Below, piece by piece: positions 25,119 to 33,600 of a stretch of 64,000 nucleotides of DNA. A model generated the notes under the pieces. It saw nothing but the letters and a program-made list of their open reading frames with translations. It searched no databases and was not told where the DNA came from. Origin of the DNA: JAVBMV01 sp031552145 (GTDB lineage Bacteria > Myxococcota > Myxococcia > Myxococcales > UBA5297). How positions within the stretch are numbered: position 1 is the first letter of the stretch; every line of letters begins with the position of its first letter. The stretch spans positions 124,001-188,000 of the forward strand of contig JAVBMV010000012.1 in assembly GCA_031552145.1 (NCBI GenBank), given 5' to 3'. The position numbers and the translations under genes were made by a program.

Positions 25119-26510
25119 ATGTCCGAGACCATCCCCGAGGGTGAGCGAGTCCCAAACGATCTGGCCGCGGAGCGCGCAGTCCTCGGCGGTGTGATGACCG
25201 ACAACTCCGCCTTCTCGGAGATTGCCACCCTCCTCGAGCCGACCGACTTTTTCCACCCCGTCCACGCGGCCATCTACGAGGCATTCAAGAACCTCCAGAT
25301 CGCCATCCCCCCCTCCCCTATCGATCAGCTGACGGTCAGCGCGGAGCTGCGCAAGCTGGGCAAGCTGGGGATGACGGGTGGCGCGGCCATGCTGGCCGAA
25401 CTCGAGGCCGCTGTCCCCACCACGGCGAACCTCCTTCCGTACGCCCGGATCGTGCAGGAGAAGTCCCTCAAACGGCGACTCATCACCGCTTGCCAGGGAT
25501 TGCGCGAGCTCGCCATCGAGCCCTCGACGGAGCTGACGGAGCTACTCGATGAGTCGCAGCGGCGCATCTTCCAGATCGCCGAGCGCCACAGAGAGGGCGA
25601 TCTGGCGCCCTTCAACCAGGTGCTGGAACACGCGATCCAGATCATCGAGAAGATGCAGGAGTCGGGCGGGGGTGTCACGGGCCTCGCGACCGGCTTCATC
25701 GACCTGGATCACATGCTCACAGGTTTCCACGCGGGCGAGCTGATCATTCTCGCCGCGCGCCCCGGCATCGGGAAGACCACCCTCGCGCTCAACATCGCCG
25801 CCAATGCGGCCATCCGCGAGGGCAAGGGAGTAGCGGTCTTCAGCCTCGAAATGCCCCAGGATCAGCTGGCCATGCGTATCCTCTCGACCGAGACGCGGGT
25901 CGAGCTCAAACGCATCCGTGAGGGGCGCCTCTCGGCGGAGCAGTCCAACAAGATCACCAGCGCGGCCGAGTCGCTCTGGTCGCGCCCCATCTACATCGAC
26001 GACTCGGGCTCTCTCTCGGCCTTCGAGCTACGCACCAAGATCAGGCGCCTCCACTCGAAGTTGGCGACGATGAACCCGCCCATCGAGCTGGGGCTCATCG
26101 TCGTTGACTACCTGCAGCTGATGCATCAGCGCGGCGCCGAGAGCCGCCAGTCCGAGGTTCAGGAGATCAGCCGCAGCCTCAAGAGCCTCGCCAAGGAGCT
26201 CTCGCTCCCCGTCCTCGCGCTCTCTCAGCTGAACCGCAAAGTGGAGGAGCGCAAGGGGCAGAAGGGGCGCCCCATGCTGAGCGATCTTCGCGAGTCTGGC
26301 GCCATCGAGCAGGACGCCGACGTGGTGCTCTTCATCCACAAGGACCTCGAGGAGCCTGGCGAGGAGGCGGCCAAGCCGCGCGGCCGCTCCGAGGAGGTGG
26401 AGCTCATCGTCGCGAAACAGCGAAACGGCCCCACCGGAACGGTTCGCCTTTTGCTGACGCCAGAGTACACTCGGTTCGATAATTTGGCTCGGGAGGGGTT
26501 TGCAGCGTAA
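25119..26510 (+). CDS. dnaB: Replicative DNA helicase DnaB
   Basis: A 463-residue hexameric 5'-3' helicase that unwinds the replication fork. The N-terminal domain is PNDLAAERAVLGGVMTDNSAFSEI through about residue 105. The RecA-like domain has ATGFIDLDHMLTGFHAGELIILAARPGIGKTTLAL (Walker A), FSLEMPQDQLAMR, IVVDYLQLM (Walker B), LALSQLNRKVEERKGQKGRPMLSDLRESGAIEQDAD and VELIVAKQRNGPTGTV. The ATG at 25119 (within GAGGTGAGAATG) is preferred over the GTG two codons earlier. Its position after rplI is conserved in many bacteria. No intein is present. Confidence 0.97.
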   Translation: MSETIPEGERVPNDLAAERAVLGGVMTDNSAFSEIATLLEPTDFFHPVHAAIYEAFKNLQIAIPPSPIDQLTVSAELRKLGKLGMTGGAAMLAELEAAVPTTANLLPYARIVQEKSLKRRLITACQGLRELAIEPSTELTELLDESQRRIFQIAERHREGDLAPFNQVLEHAIQIIEKMQESGGGVTGLATGFIDLDHMLTGFHAGELIILAARPGIGKTTLALNIAANAAIREGKGVAVFSLEMPQDQLAMRILSTETRVELKRIREGRLSAEQSNKITSAAESLWSRPIYIDDSGSLSAFELRTKIRRLHSKLATMNPPIELGLIVVDYLQLMHQRGAESRQSEVQEISRSLKSLAKELSLPVLALSQLNRKVEERKGQKGRPMLSDLRESGAIEQDADVVLFIHKDLEEPGEEAAKPRGRSEEVELIVAKQRNGPTGTVRLLLTPEYTRFDNLAREGFAA

Positions 26511-26536
26511 AGGATTGACTTCAACCGGGAGCGAAC

Positions 26537-27424
26537 ATGGCGGAGACCGAGATCACAGGACGTGTGCTCATCGCCGATGATGAGGCACACACTCGCACGC
26601 TCTTGCGCGATCTCTTCGAGAGCTGGGGCTTTGAGGTCCTGCTCGCGGAGGATGGCGAAGCCACGCTGCGCATGCTCGAAGAGCGCCCCTCGATCGTCAT
26701 CCTCGACCTGATGATGCCGAAGGTCGACGGCTTCGGGGTTCTCAAGAGGATGCGCTCTCGGGCGCACCTCGCCGAGGTTCCGGTCATCCTGCTTACCGCG
26801 CGCGACGACGTAGAAGGCCGGCTGCAGGGGATCGAGGCAGGCGCCGACGACTACGTCACCAAGCCCTTCCGCATCGGAGAGTTCCGCCAGCGCCTCGACG
26901 CTGTGATGGCCAAGCGCAGCTTTCCCAAACAAGAATCGGCGGGCATCACCTCGGGTGATACGCAGAGCGGGATCGATCTGCTTACCGTCGTGCGGGACGA
27001 CATCGAGCGCGAGATTGGCCGCGCGCAGGAGTCGAACCTCCAGCTCTGCTCGCTCATCGTCGCGCTCGATGCCCCTCCGCTCGGGACCTCGCTGGGCGCG
27101 CACCGCGGCAACGACGACCTCTACGTCACGCTGCGGAAAGTGCTGCGCGAGGCGGACAGGGTTTTCAAGCTCGACTCCGACTCCTTCATCGTGCTCATGC
27201 CCGAGACGGGCAAGCTGGGCGCGACCAAGGCCGCCGAGCGCCTGATCTATGCGGTCCAGACGCAGGCCCAGAGCAGCGCGCGCTCCATCTCCGTCGGAAT
27301 CGCCGATTACCCTCGCTGGGGTATGGGTAGGCCCGAAGAACTCGTGTGGGCATCGCTTCGCGCGCTTCGGCAGGCACGGCGCGAGGGAACCTGCCAAATC
27401 GGCGTCGCCTCCGACGACGCTTAG
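26537..27424 (+). CDS. Response regulator with degenerate GGDEF domain
   Basis: A 295-residue two-domain protein. The receiver domain (about 8-128) keeps the acidic pocket DDE, phosphoacceptor Asp57 in VIILDLMMP-like context, the Thr/Ser switch (LLTARD) and Lys in VTKPF. The second domain (about 145-290) follows the diguanylate cyclase fold (RDDIEREIGRAQESNLQLCSLIVALDAP, LRKVLREADRVFKLDSDSFIVLMPETGK, ISVGIADYP). The GGDEF active-site loop is replaced by DSDSF, so it should not make c-di-GMP. It may be a partner-binding output domain. The ATG follows GGAG. It is 26 bases downstream of dnaB and could be co-transcribed. Confidence 0.85.
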   Translation: MAETEITGRVLIADDEAHTRTLLRDLFESWGFEVLLAEDGEATLRMLEERPSIVILDLMMPKVDGFGVLKRMRSRAHLAEVPVILLTARDDVEGRLQGIEAGADDYVTKPFRIGEFRQRLDAVMAKRSFPKQESAGITSGDTQSGIDLLTVVRDDIEREIGRAQESNLQLCSLIVALDAPPLGTSLGAHRGNDDLYVTLRKVLREADRVFKLDSDSFIVLMPETGKLGATKAAERLIYAVQTQAQSSARSISVGIADYPRWGMGRPEELVWASLRALRQARREGTCQIGVASDDA

Positions 27425-27456
27425 GGGACAGGCCTCCCCAGAGAACCGCGCCCCGC

Positions 27457-27485
27457 TTGACTTGGCAAGAGTCGGTCGATATTGA
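27457..27485 (+). promoter_or_regulatory. Sigma70-type promoter for the zinc-ribbon gene
   Basis: TTGACT (27457-27462), a 17-base spacer and TATTGA (27480-27485). It lies about 50 bases upstream of the ATG at 27537. Confidence 0.6.
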
Positions 27486-27536
27486 GCCGGCGCTTCCCAA
27501 CGAAAGTCGGCCAGACCGGTACGAGGTAGCCAAGGC

Positions 27537-27821
27537 ATGTCCGCTAAGGATCTGGGTACGAAGTACACCTGCTTCAAGTGCGCAGTGAAGTTCTATGACA
27601 TGAAGCGCCCCGAGCCGCTCTGTCCGAAGTGTGGCGCTGATCAGCGCGAAACCCCTCCCCAAAAGTCGGTGGAGCGCGCCGAGCGGCGCAAGGCAATGCG
27701 CGCCCTCGCCGAGACACAAGCCGTGGAATCGACGCAGGAGGGCTCAGAGGAAGAGGTGGAGCTCCCCGACGACGAAGAGGGCGAGGACGAGGCCGTCGAG
27801 GAAGAAGACGACGACCTCTAG
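27537..27821 (+). CDS. FYDLN-type zinc-ribbon protein with acidic tail
   Basis: A 94-residue protein. The N-terminus (LGTKYTCFKCAVKFYDMKRPEPLCPKCGAD) holds two CxxC pairs forming a zinc ribbon and the FYD(L/M) signature of a small family annotated as FYDLN acid domain proteins. The C-terminal third is almost entirely Asp/Glu (EEEVELPDDEEGEDEAVEEE). The function of the family is not known. It has its own promoter, and its stop is 7 bases before the next gene, so it may be transcribed with the exported protein and sigma-factor genes downstream. Confidence 0.85.
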   Translation: MSAKDLGTKYTCFKCAVKFYDMKRPEPLCPKCGADQRETPPQKSVERAERRKAMRALAETQAVESTQEGSEEEVELPDDEEGEDEAVEEEDDDL

Positions 27822-27828
27822 GGTGCGC

Positions 27829-28782
27829 ATGAGACTTTGCGCGCTCTCGATCGCCCCGCTCGTATTCGCGCTCTTGGCGCCCACGGTCGCGGCGAGTGAG
27901 TTTTCGGTCCACGTCGAGCCGCTCGCCTGCGAGGCGAGTGATGCGCTCGAGAGCGAGCTGCGCGCCCGTCTCGAGTCGGAGTTTCTCGACGCGCAGCTGC
28001 TCTCCGTCACCATCGGGCGCCGCGAAGATGGCTCGCTGCACGTCAGGCTCGTCACCGCGCGAGGCACCTTTGTGCGCCAGTTGCACCTGGCGCCCGCGGA
28101 GTGCGCAGCGCTGCCGCTCGCCGTCTCGCTCCTGGCGCGCGCTTCGCTCGAGCGCAGCTGGAGCGACTCGGCTCCCTCTCCAGAGGTGCTGCAGCATGTC
28201 GAGGATTCGGGAACGGCTCCAAAGAACGAGGGTGCGCCACCGCCCGCCCCATCCCCTCGCCTCTCGCTCGGTGCACAGCTGGGGAGCTCCACTTCGCTCT
28301 GGCTCTCCGAGCCGCTCTTCTCTCTTTCTGGTACGGCTGACGCCTCCCTCTCCTCCAGCCTTGGGCTCGCGGCGGCGGCGAAGCTCGAACCGGGCCTCGC
28401 GATTGCCCTCCCTCCTGGAACGATCAGGGCCGCCATCTCCACCCTCTCCCTCTCGCTTCGCTGGACCTTCGCGCGAGGCGAGCTGGGCGCGCTCAGCCTC
28501 GCCGCCGGCCCAGCCATCTCGGCCGTGAGCGCCCGCTCTACTGGCTATACCGAGAACGAACGGCGGACGCGCGCCGCCCCCGGCTGGGTCGCCGCGCTCC
28601 GCTGGCACTCCTCCTTTGCACCTGTGCCCAGCCGCTGGAGCAAGCTCTCCAGAGTCGTCTCCCTCTCGATCGAAGGTATGGGACGCAGCGATTGGTTCGA
28701 GCTGCGCGGGCTCGAGACCGCCGTCGAACTCCGCCCCATCCGGCTGGCGCTCGAGCTTGGCCTCTCGTTCGACGTGCTCTGA
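27829..28782 (+). CDS. Exported protein of unknown function, possible outer-membrane protein
   Basis: A 317-residue protein with a signal peptide (MRLCALSIAPLVFALLAPTVAAS). The N-terminal part of the mature chain (about 24-120) resembles a small periplasmic domain (LRARLESEFLDAQLLSVTIGRREDGSLHVRLV). A Pro/Ala/Ser linker follows, and the C-terminal half (about 150-317) is made of alternating hydrophobic stretches (LGAQLGSSTSLWLSE, ISTLSLSLRWTF, RLALELGLSFDVL) that suggest beta strands in the outer membrane. The last residue is Leu rather than Phe. It precedes the ECF sigma gene by about 90 bases and may be part of the same cell-surface module. Confidence 0.7.
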   Translation: MRLCALSIAPLVFALLAPTVAASEFSVHVEPLACEASDALESELRARLESEFLDAQLLSVTIGRREDGSLHVRLVTARGTFVRQLHLAPAECAALPLAVSLLARASLERSWSDSAPSPEVLQHVEDSGTAPKNEGAPPPAPSPRLSLGAQLGSSTSLWLSEPLFSLSGTADASLSSSLGLAAAAKLEPGLAIALPPGTIRAAISTLSLSLRWTFARGELGALSLAAGPAISAVSARSTGYTENERRTRAAPGWVAALRWHSSFAPVPSRWSKLSRVVSLSIEGMGRSDWFELRGLETAVELRPIRLALELGLSFDVL

Positions 28783-28873
28783 AAAAAACGTCGCCCATCG
28801 GTAAAGCACGGCCCGCCGAGGGATTCATAGGAGAACCGGCAGCTGGCCCTCGTGCCCGGCGCCAGAAGGACGC

Positions 28874-29449
28874 ATGAAGCTCTCCGCGAAGGTCATCGAG
28901 CAGCAGGAGGAGCCGTCGAATGGGCCCGACATTCAGGCGCTCTTTCGCGCGCACGCGCCCCACATCCACGCGCTGCTGCTCCGCCTGCTGGGACCTGGCG
29001 CCGATAGCGAGGCCGATGACCAGACCCAAGAGGTCTTCCTGCTCGCCCACAAGAAGCTGGAGCAGTTCGATGGCAGGAACGCCCGCGCTTGGCTCACTTC
29101 CATCGCCGTGAACATGGCGATGAAGAGCAGGCGCTCCTACTGGTTCCGACGCCTCTTCTTCGGCGCGGGGCGGGCAGCCACCGTCGATGCCCGCGCCGAT
29201 AGCCCGGAGGAACTGCTGGCCGAGCGAGAGGCGTGCCTACAGCTCTACGCGATGCTCGACATGCTCCCCGCGCGCCAGAGAGCCGCCTTCATCCTTCTCG
29301 ATATCGAGGGGCTCTCCACGGAGGAGGCCGCGGTCGCGCTCCGCTGCTCCCCACGCACCATCTACAACTGCCACAGCCAGGCGCGGAGGGCGCTGCTGGC
29401 CAACCACGCACGCGGCGCCACGGCCAAGCTACCGGAGAAGAGAAGATGA
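28874..29449 (+). CDS. ECF-type RNA polymerase sigma factor
   Basis: A 191-residue group 4 sigma factor. Region 2 (about 20-95: LFRAHAPHIHALLLRLLG, DQTQEVFLLAHKKLEQFDGRNARAWLTSIAVNMAMKSRR) and region 4 (about 130-180: LPARQRAAFILLDIEGLSTEEAAVALRCSPRTIYNCHSQARRALL) are complete, joined by a linker with several aromatic and basic residues. There is no region 1 or 3. The ATG follows GAAGGA. Its stop overlaps the start of the FecR-like gene (ATGA), the usual layout for a sigma factor and its membrane regulator. No ECF-type GGAAC promoter was found upstream, so autoregulation is not shown. Confidence 0.93.
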   Translation: MKLSAKVIEQQEEPSNGPDIQALFRAHAPHIHALLLRLLGPGADSEADDQTQEVFLLAHKKLEQFDGRNARAWLTSIAVNMAMKSRRSYWFRRLFFGAGRAATVDARADSPEELLAEREACLQLYAMLDMLPARQRAAFILLDIEGLSTEEAAVALRCSPRTIYNCHSQARRALLANHARGATAKLPEKRR

Positions 29450-30612
29450 CGGAGCAGAGAGAGCCATTGGGGCCAACCGGCACCCGCCCCTCGGGCATAT
29501 CTTCTGGCGAGTGGCTCGAGAGCGCGACGCTCGCAGCGCGGCGCCAGCAACAGTCCTCGATGGAGCGTTGTGCAGCTCTCTACTGGAGGGTCAATGAGCG
29601 ACTGCGCGCAGAGAGAGGTCCCTCCCGCTCGACGATTGCCATCGCAGCGGCCTCGGCGGCACTTGCGCTCTCGGCAGCTCTCTTTCTCCTCCTCTCCGCC
29701 ATTCCTTCAATGCGGGAGGTGCCCGCGTCGGCGCTCTCGGCGAGCGCCCTCCCCATCGGGCCACAGGTGCCCGAGAGCCTGCTCGTATCTCCCGATCTGG
29801 GTACCATCGAGAGCGGCGCAGCCCACAGTTTCTCATTTCAGGAGATGGACGAGGAGCGGCGCCTCGAGTTCGCCGAAGGAATACTGCGCGCCCAAATCGT
29901 CCCTCAGGATTTAGCGCGCCCCGTGACAATCAAGACTCCACACTTGAAGCTCGTGGTGCTGGGCACACGTTTCGACGTCACGGTCACACCCTCCCAAACG
30001 ACCGTCTCTCTATTCGAGGGACATCTTCGTATCGAGCGCGGCGACCGCAGCCTCGTGCTCTCACCGGGTCACAGTATCTCTTCCGACGATCCGGCGCTCA
30101 TCCCCTCCGCTGTCGCGCCGAGGCCCGCGCTGCGCGCCGCCCAAGAGCGCCCTCGCACGCCCTCGCGCGCCCTCGCGAAGCAAGTCGAGAAGCAGATCTC
30201 TCCCATGGATACAGCCATCCTGGGCGCACCGGAGCGCACCGCGCCCTCTCCTCTGAGTCGATGCGAATCGATGGCTCAACTCGAAGAGCGCCTCTCCTGC
30301 CTTGCGCCCATCGCCCGCGGCGCCGATCTCACGGCGCAGAGCGCGCTCTACCTGCGCGCGCTTCTCGAGCGCGACGGCGGCGATCTTGCCGGCTCGCTCA
30401 CCGCGGCCCGAGAGTTCAAGGAACGCTTTCCCTCCAGCCTCTTGGCGCCCGAGGTGGCGCTGCTCGAACTCGAGCTCTTCAGGCGAACCAAGAGGCGTTT
30501 GAAAGCGATCTCCGCCGCCGACGAATTCGAGCGCCAGTTCCCTGGCGACCCGCGCGCGGTCGAGGTGAAGGCCTTGAAGGAAAAGTTGCTGCTCGAAGAG
30601 AGCGTCGACTGA
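29446..30612 (+). CDS. FecR-like membrane regulator (probable anti-sigma factor)
   Basis: A 388-residue inner-membrane protein translationally coupled to the sigma gene. The cytoplasmic N-terminus (1-60) is followed by one membrane helix (about 63-85) and a periplasmic FecR domain (about 110-215) with VTIKTPHLKLVVLGTRFDVTVTPSQ and SLFEGHLRIERGDRSLVLSPGHSI. The C-terminal part (about 270-388) looks like tetratricopeptide-type helices (AQSALYLRALLERDGGDLAGSLTAAREFKERFPSSLLAPEVAL). The N-terminus does not match a known anti-sigma domain that I recognise. It probably holds the ECF factor at the membrane and responds to an envelope signal. The giant lipoprotein gene follows 43 bases later. Confidence 0.85.
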   Translation: MTEQREPLGPTGTRPSGISSGEWLESATLAARRQQQSSMERCAALYWRVNERLRAERGPSRSTIAIAAASAALALSAALFLLLSAIPSMREVPASALSASALPIGPQVPESLLVSPDLGTIESGAAHSFSFQEMDEERRLEFAEGILRAQIVPQDLARPVTIKTPHLKLVVLGTRFDVTVTPSQTTVSLFEGHLRIERGDRSLVLSPGHSISSDDPALIPSAVAPRPALRAAQERPRTPSRALAKQVEKQISPMDTAILGAPERTAPSPLSRCESMAQLEERLSCLAPIARGADLTAQSALYLRALLERDGGDLAGSLTAAREFKERFPSSLLAPEVALLELELFRRTKRRLKAISAADEFERQFPGDPRAVEVKALKEKLLLEESVD

Positions 30613-30655
30613 AGAAGAAGCACCGCAGCACGAGCACCCACCGAAAGGAACAGCC

Positions 30656-33600
30656 ATGAGCTTCGCCAAGACTCTGTCCTTATGCATCCTGCTCCTGCTC
30701 TCGGCCTGCGATGGCTCCGTGATCGGCTTCCAGGACACGGGTAACCCCGACGCCGACGCCTCGGAAAAGGACGCCGGCCAGTGCCTGCCACCCAAGCTCG
30801 AGTGCGGCGACAACTGCTGCGATGAAAAGGAGCGGTGCGAGGAGGGACAATGCCTTCCCTGCGAGCCCAGCTGCGCGCCAGGAAGCTGCGAGGTGCCAGA
30901 TGGCTGCGGCGGCTCTTGTTCCTGCGAAGGAGGCCTCTTCTGTAACGAGCAGCACCAGTGTCAGGAGGAGTGTACCGAGAGCAGCGCCGCCTTCTGCCTG
31001 CGCCTGACGAAGGAGTGCGGAACGTTCTCTGGCACCGATCTCTGCGGTGAGCCCAGGACCGCTGACTGCGGCGAATGTACGCTGCCCGAGCGATGCAACA
31101 CCGAGACCAATCAGTGCTCCTGTACACCCGCTGAGAAAGCAGTGCTCTGCGGCGCGGCCTCGGCCCAGTGCGGCTCCATCTCGGTCGCCGACGACGGTTG
31201 CGGCACACCGATCCCATCGCTCGACTGCGGCACCTGCTCGGAGCTGGCGAACTGTGAAGCGGATCATCGGTGCCACTGCAAGGAGACGGATGTCCAGATC
31301 TGCGCGAGGCTCTCGAGGAACTGCGGCGCGCTGCAGGCGCTGGACGAGTGTGGAGACTACCGCCACATCCCCGATTGCTCCTTCGGGGTGCCCTGCGGCA
31401 CGGGTAACGAATGCGTCAACAACTCCTGCGCCACGATTGGCACCGTCCCGTCCAACGACTCCTGCGGCGCCGCTGGCGCGAGCGCCATCGAGCTCGTGCT
31501 CGATCCGGAAGGGAAGATCACTTTCGAGACCGACACCACCCACGCGGGCCCGAGCGCCAGCGGGCGCTGCCAGCCCAACTCTCTCAACGACGTAGTCTAT
31601 GCCCTGCGCCTCGCCAAGGAGAGCAGCCTCAAGCTCGTCGCCACCCCCGCGAACGGCTCGCTCACTCGTCCTAACCTGTATCTGCGCTCCTCCTGCGCCG
31701 ATCCGGCGACCGAGATCGGCTGCGCGCTCTCCCCCTCGGCTGGGGCACCGGCAGAGCTTGCGGCCCCCTCCGCGGGCCCAGGTCTCGTCTATCTGTGGAT
31801 CGACTCGGGGGGCCTCCTGCAGGCCGACGCGGGTCGCCAGACCATCACCATCGAGGCGACGCCTGTCTCCGCGCCAATCAACCCAAACTGCGCCGAGGCG
31901 CTGCCCATCCTCAATCCCAAGAAGGAGCTCTTCCTGGAACTGGAGGGAACGACCGTCGGTGCCACCCATCCATCGGAGGAGGAGCTGGGGCGGTGCGCGC
32001 TCACTGGGCGCGATGTCTATTACTCCTTCACGATGCCAGATGACGAAGAGCATCTGGTCGTGGCGACGGTCTGGTCGACCGATTCGCACTATGCCCCTGG
32101 CATCGCCCTCCTCCGCGCCTGCTCTGGCGAGGAGCGCGAACTCTCCTGCCTCGCGGGAGACCCCGCCCATCCGCACAACAGGCTCCAGGTCAGCGTTCCA
32201 CGCCTGCCTCCGGACACAACCTACTACCTGCGCATCTCCGGGGTGACGTCCGTGCCCGGCAACTTCGCCGCCACGCTCGAGTTCTTTGCGCCCATCGACA
32301 ACGACAGCTGCGAGCAGGTCGAGAGCGGCGGAACCCACCTGGATCTCGGGCCCAGCTTCTCGAAGACGATCACAGGGCGCACCGACGTCGCCAACGACAA
32401 CGTCGCCGTCTCTTGCACCGGCCAGTCCGCGGACGAGGGGCGAGATGTCGTCTATTCCTTCGACGTTCCCGCGGGCAAGAGCCGCAACGTTGCGGTGACT
32501 CTGAAGGGCATCGGCGGGGCCTACCTGCCCACCTTCTCCGTGCGGAGCGATTGCTACGCGAAGAGCAGCGAGCTGCTCTGCGCTACCCCCTCCGATGTGG
32601 CGGCCCCCGACCCTACCGAGACGCTCTCGCGCAGGCTCTTCGCGCTGCGCCCCGGCACCTATCACCTCATCGTCGACTCCTTCAAAGGCAGCGGGGGTGA
32701 GTTCGAGCTGCAGATTTCGATGCCCGAACGCGGCGCGGCGCCCGCCAACGACAGCTGCGCCGCGGCGTCGGAGCACTCGCTCAACCCCGTGCCCCCAACC
32801 TGGCGCACCGAGGGGGTGGGCAACACCCTCGACGCGACCAACGATCTCGACCCCAGCTTCGCCACCGACTCGGGCGCCGACGTCGTCTATTCGATCTCGC
32901 CCACCGAGGACTCCTCGCTCCACTTCTATATGCGGCGCTCCGTCGAGAGCCCCGAATACAAGCCCATCCTCTACCTCCTCTCCGACTGCGCCGATGCCTC
33001 TTCGGTCGTCGCCTCGAACAGCTCTTCTGCCGAGGAGATGGAGCTGCGCGCCAACCTCTCGGGCGGTAGCACCTACTTCCTCGTCGTCGACAGCGCCGAT
33101 CGGAGCGAGGGCGCTTTCTCCTACGAGCTCTTTCTACTTCCCCAAGTTACTAATGTGAGCTGCACCGATGCGGCCGACCTGGGTTTCACGGCGAGCGAAC
33201 TGAGCAGGGAAGCCCTCTCCGACAACTCCTTCGGAACGTCCTCCGCCAACAGCATCTGCACCGTCGATGGCGGCAGCGACCTCTATTGGAAGCTCACCGT
33301 GCCCGGCACCGGCTACAAGGACCTGAGCGTCAGTTTCGAGATTCCCGCCGCCTCACGCTTCGAGCCTTCGGTCTCGCTGCGCTCGCTCTGCCAAGTGGCC
33401 GAGACTGAGCGCGCCTGCGCCCGGCTCGAGCGCAGCGAAGAGGCCGTCTTCACCGCCTACAAGCTGCTCGGCGGCGAGACCTATACCTTGCTGGTCGATG
33501 GACAGCATCACGGGGCGGATGGCCCATTCCTCCTGAAGGCCGCGCTCTCCCCGTCGACCCTCTCGACCAACGACCTATGCTCGAGCGCGCTCCCCTTCCC

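Noticed and set aside
30680..32923. 747-residue minus-strand open frame opposite the giant lipoprotein
   Set aside because: Antisense of a repeat gene in high-GC DNA; no motif and no ribosome-binding site.
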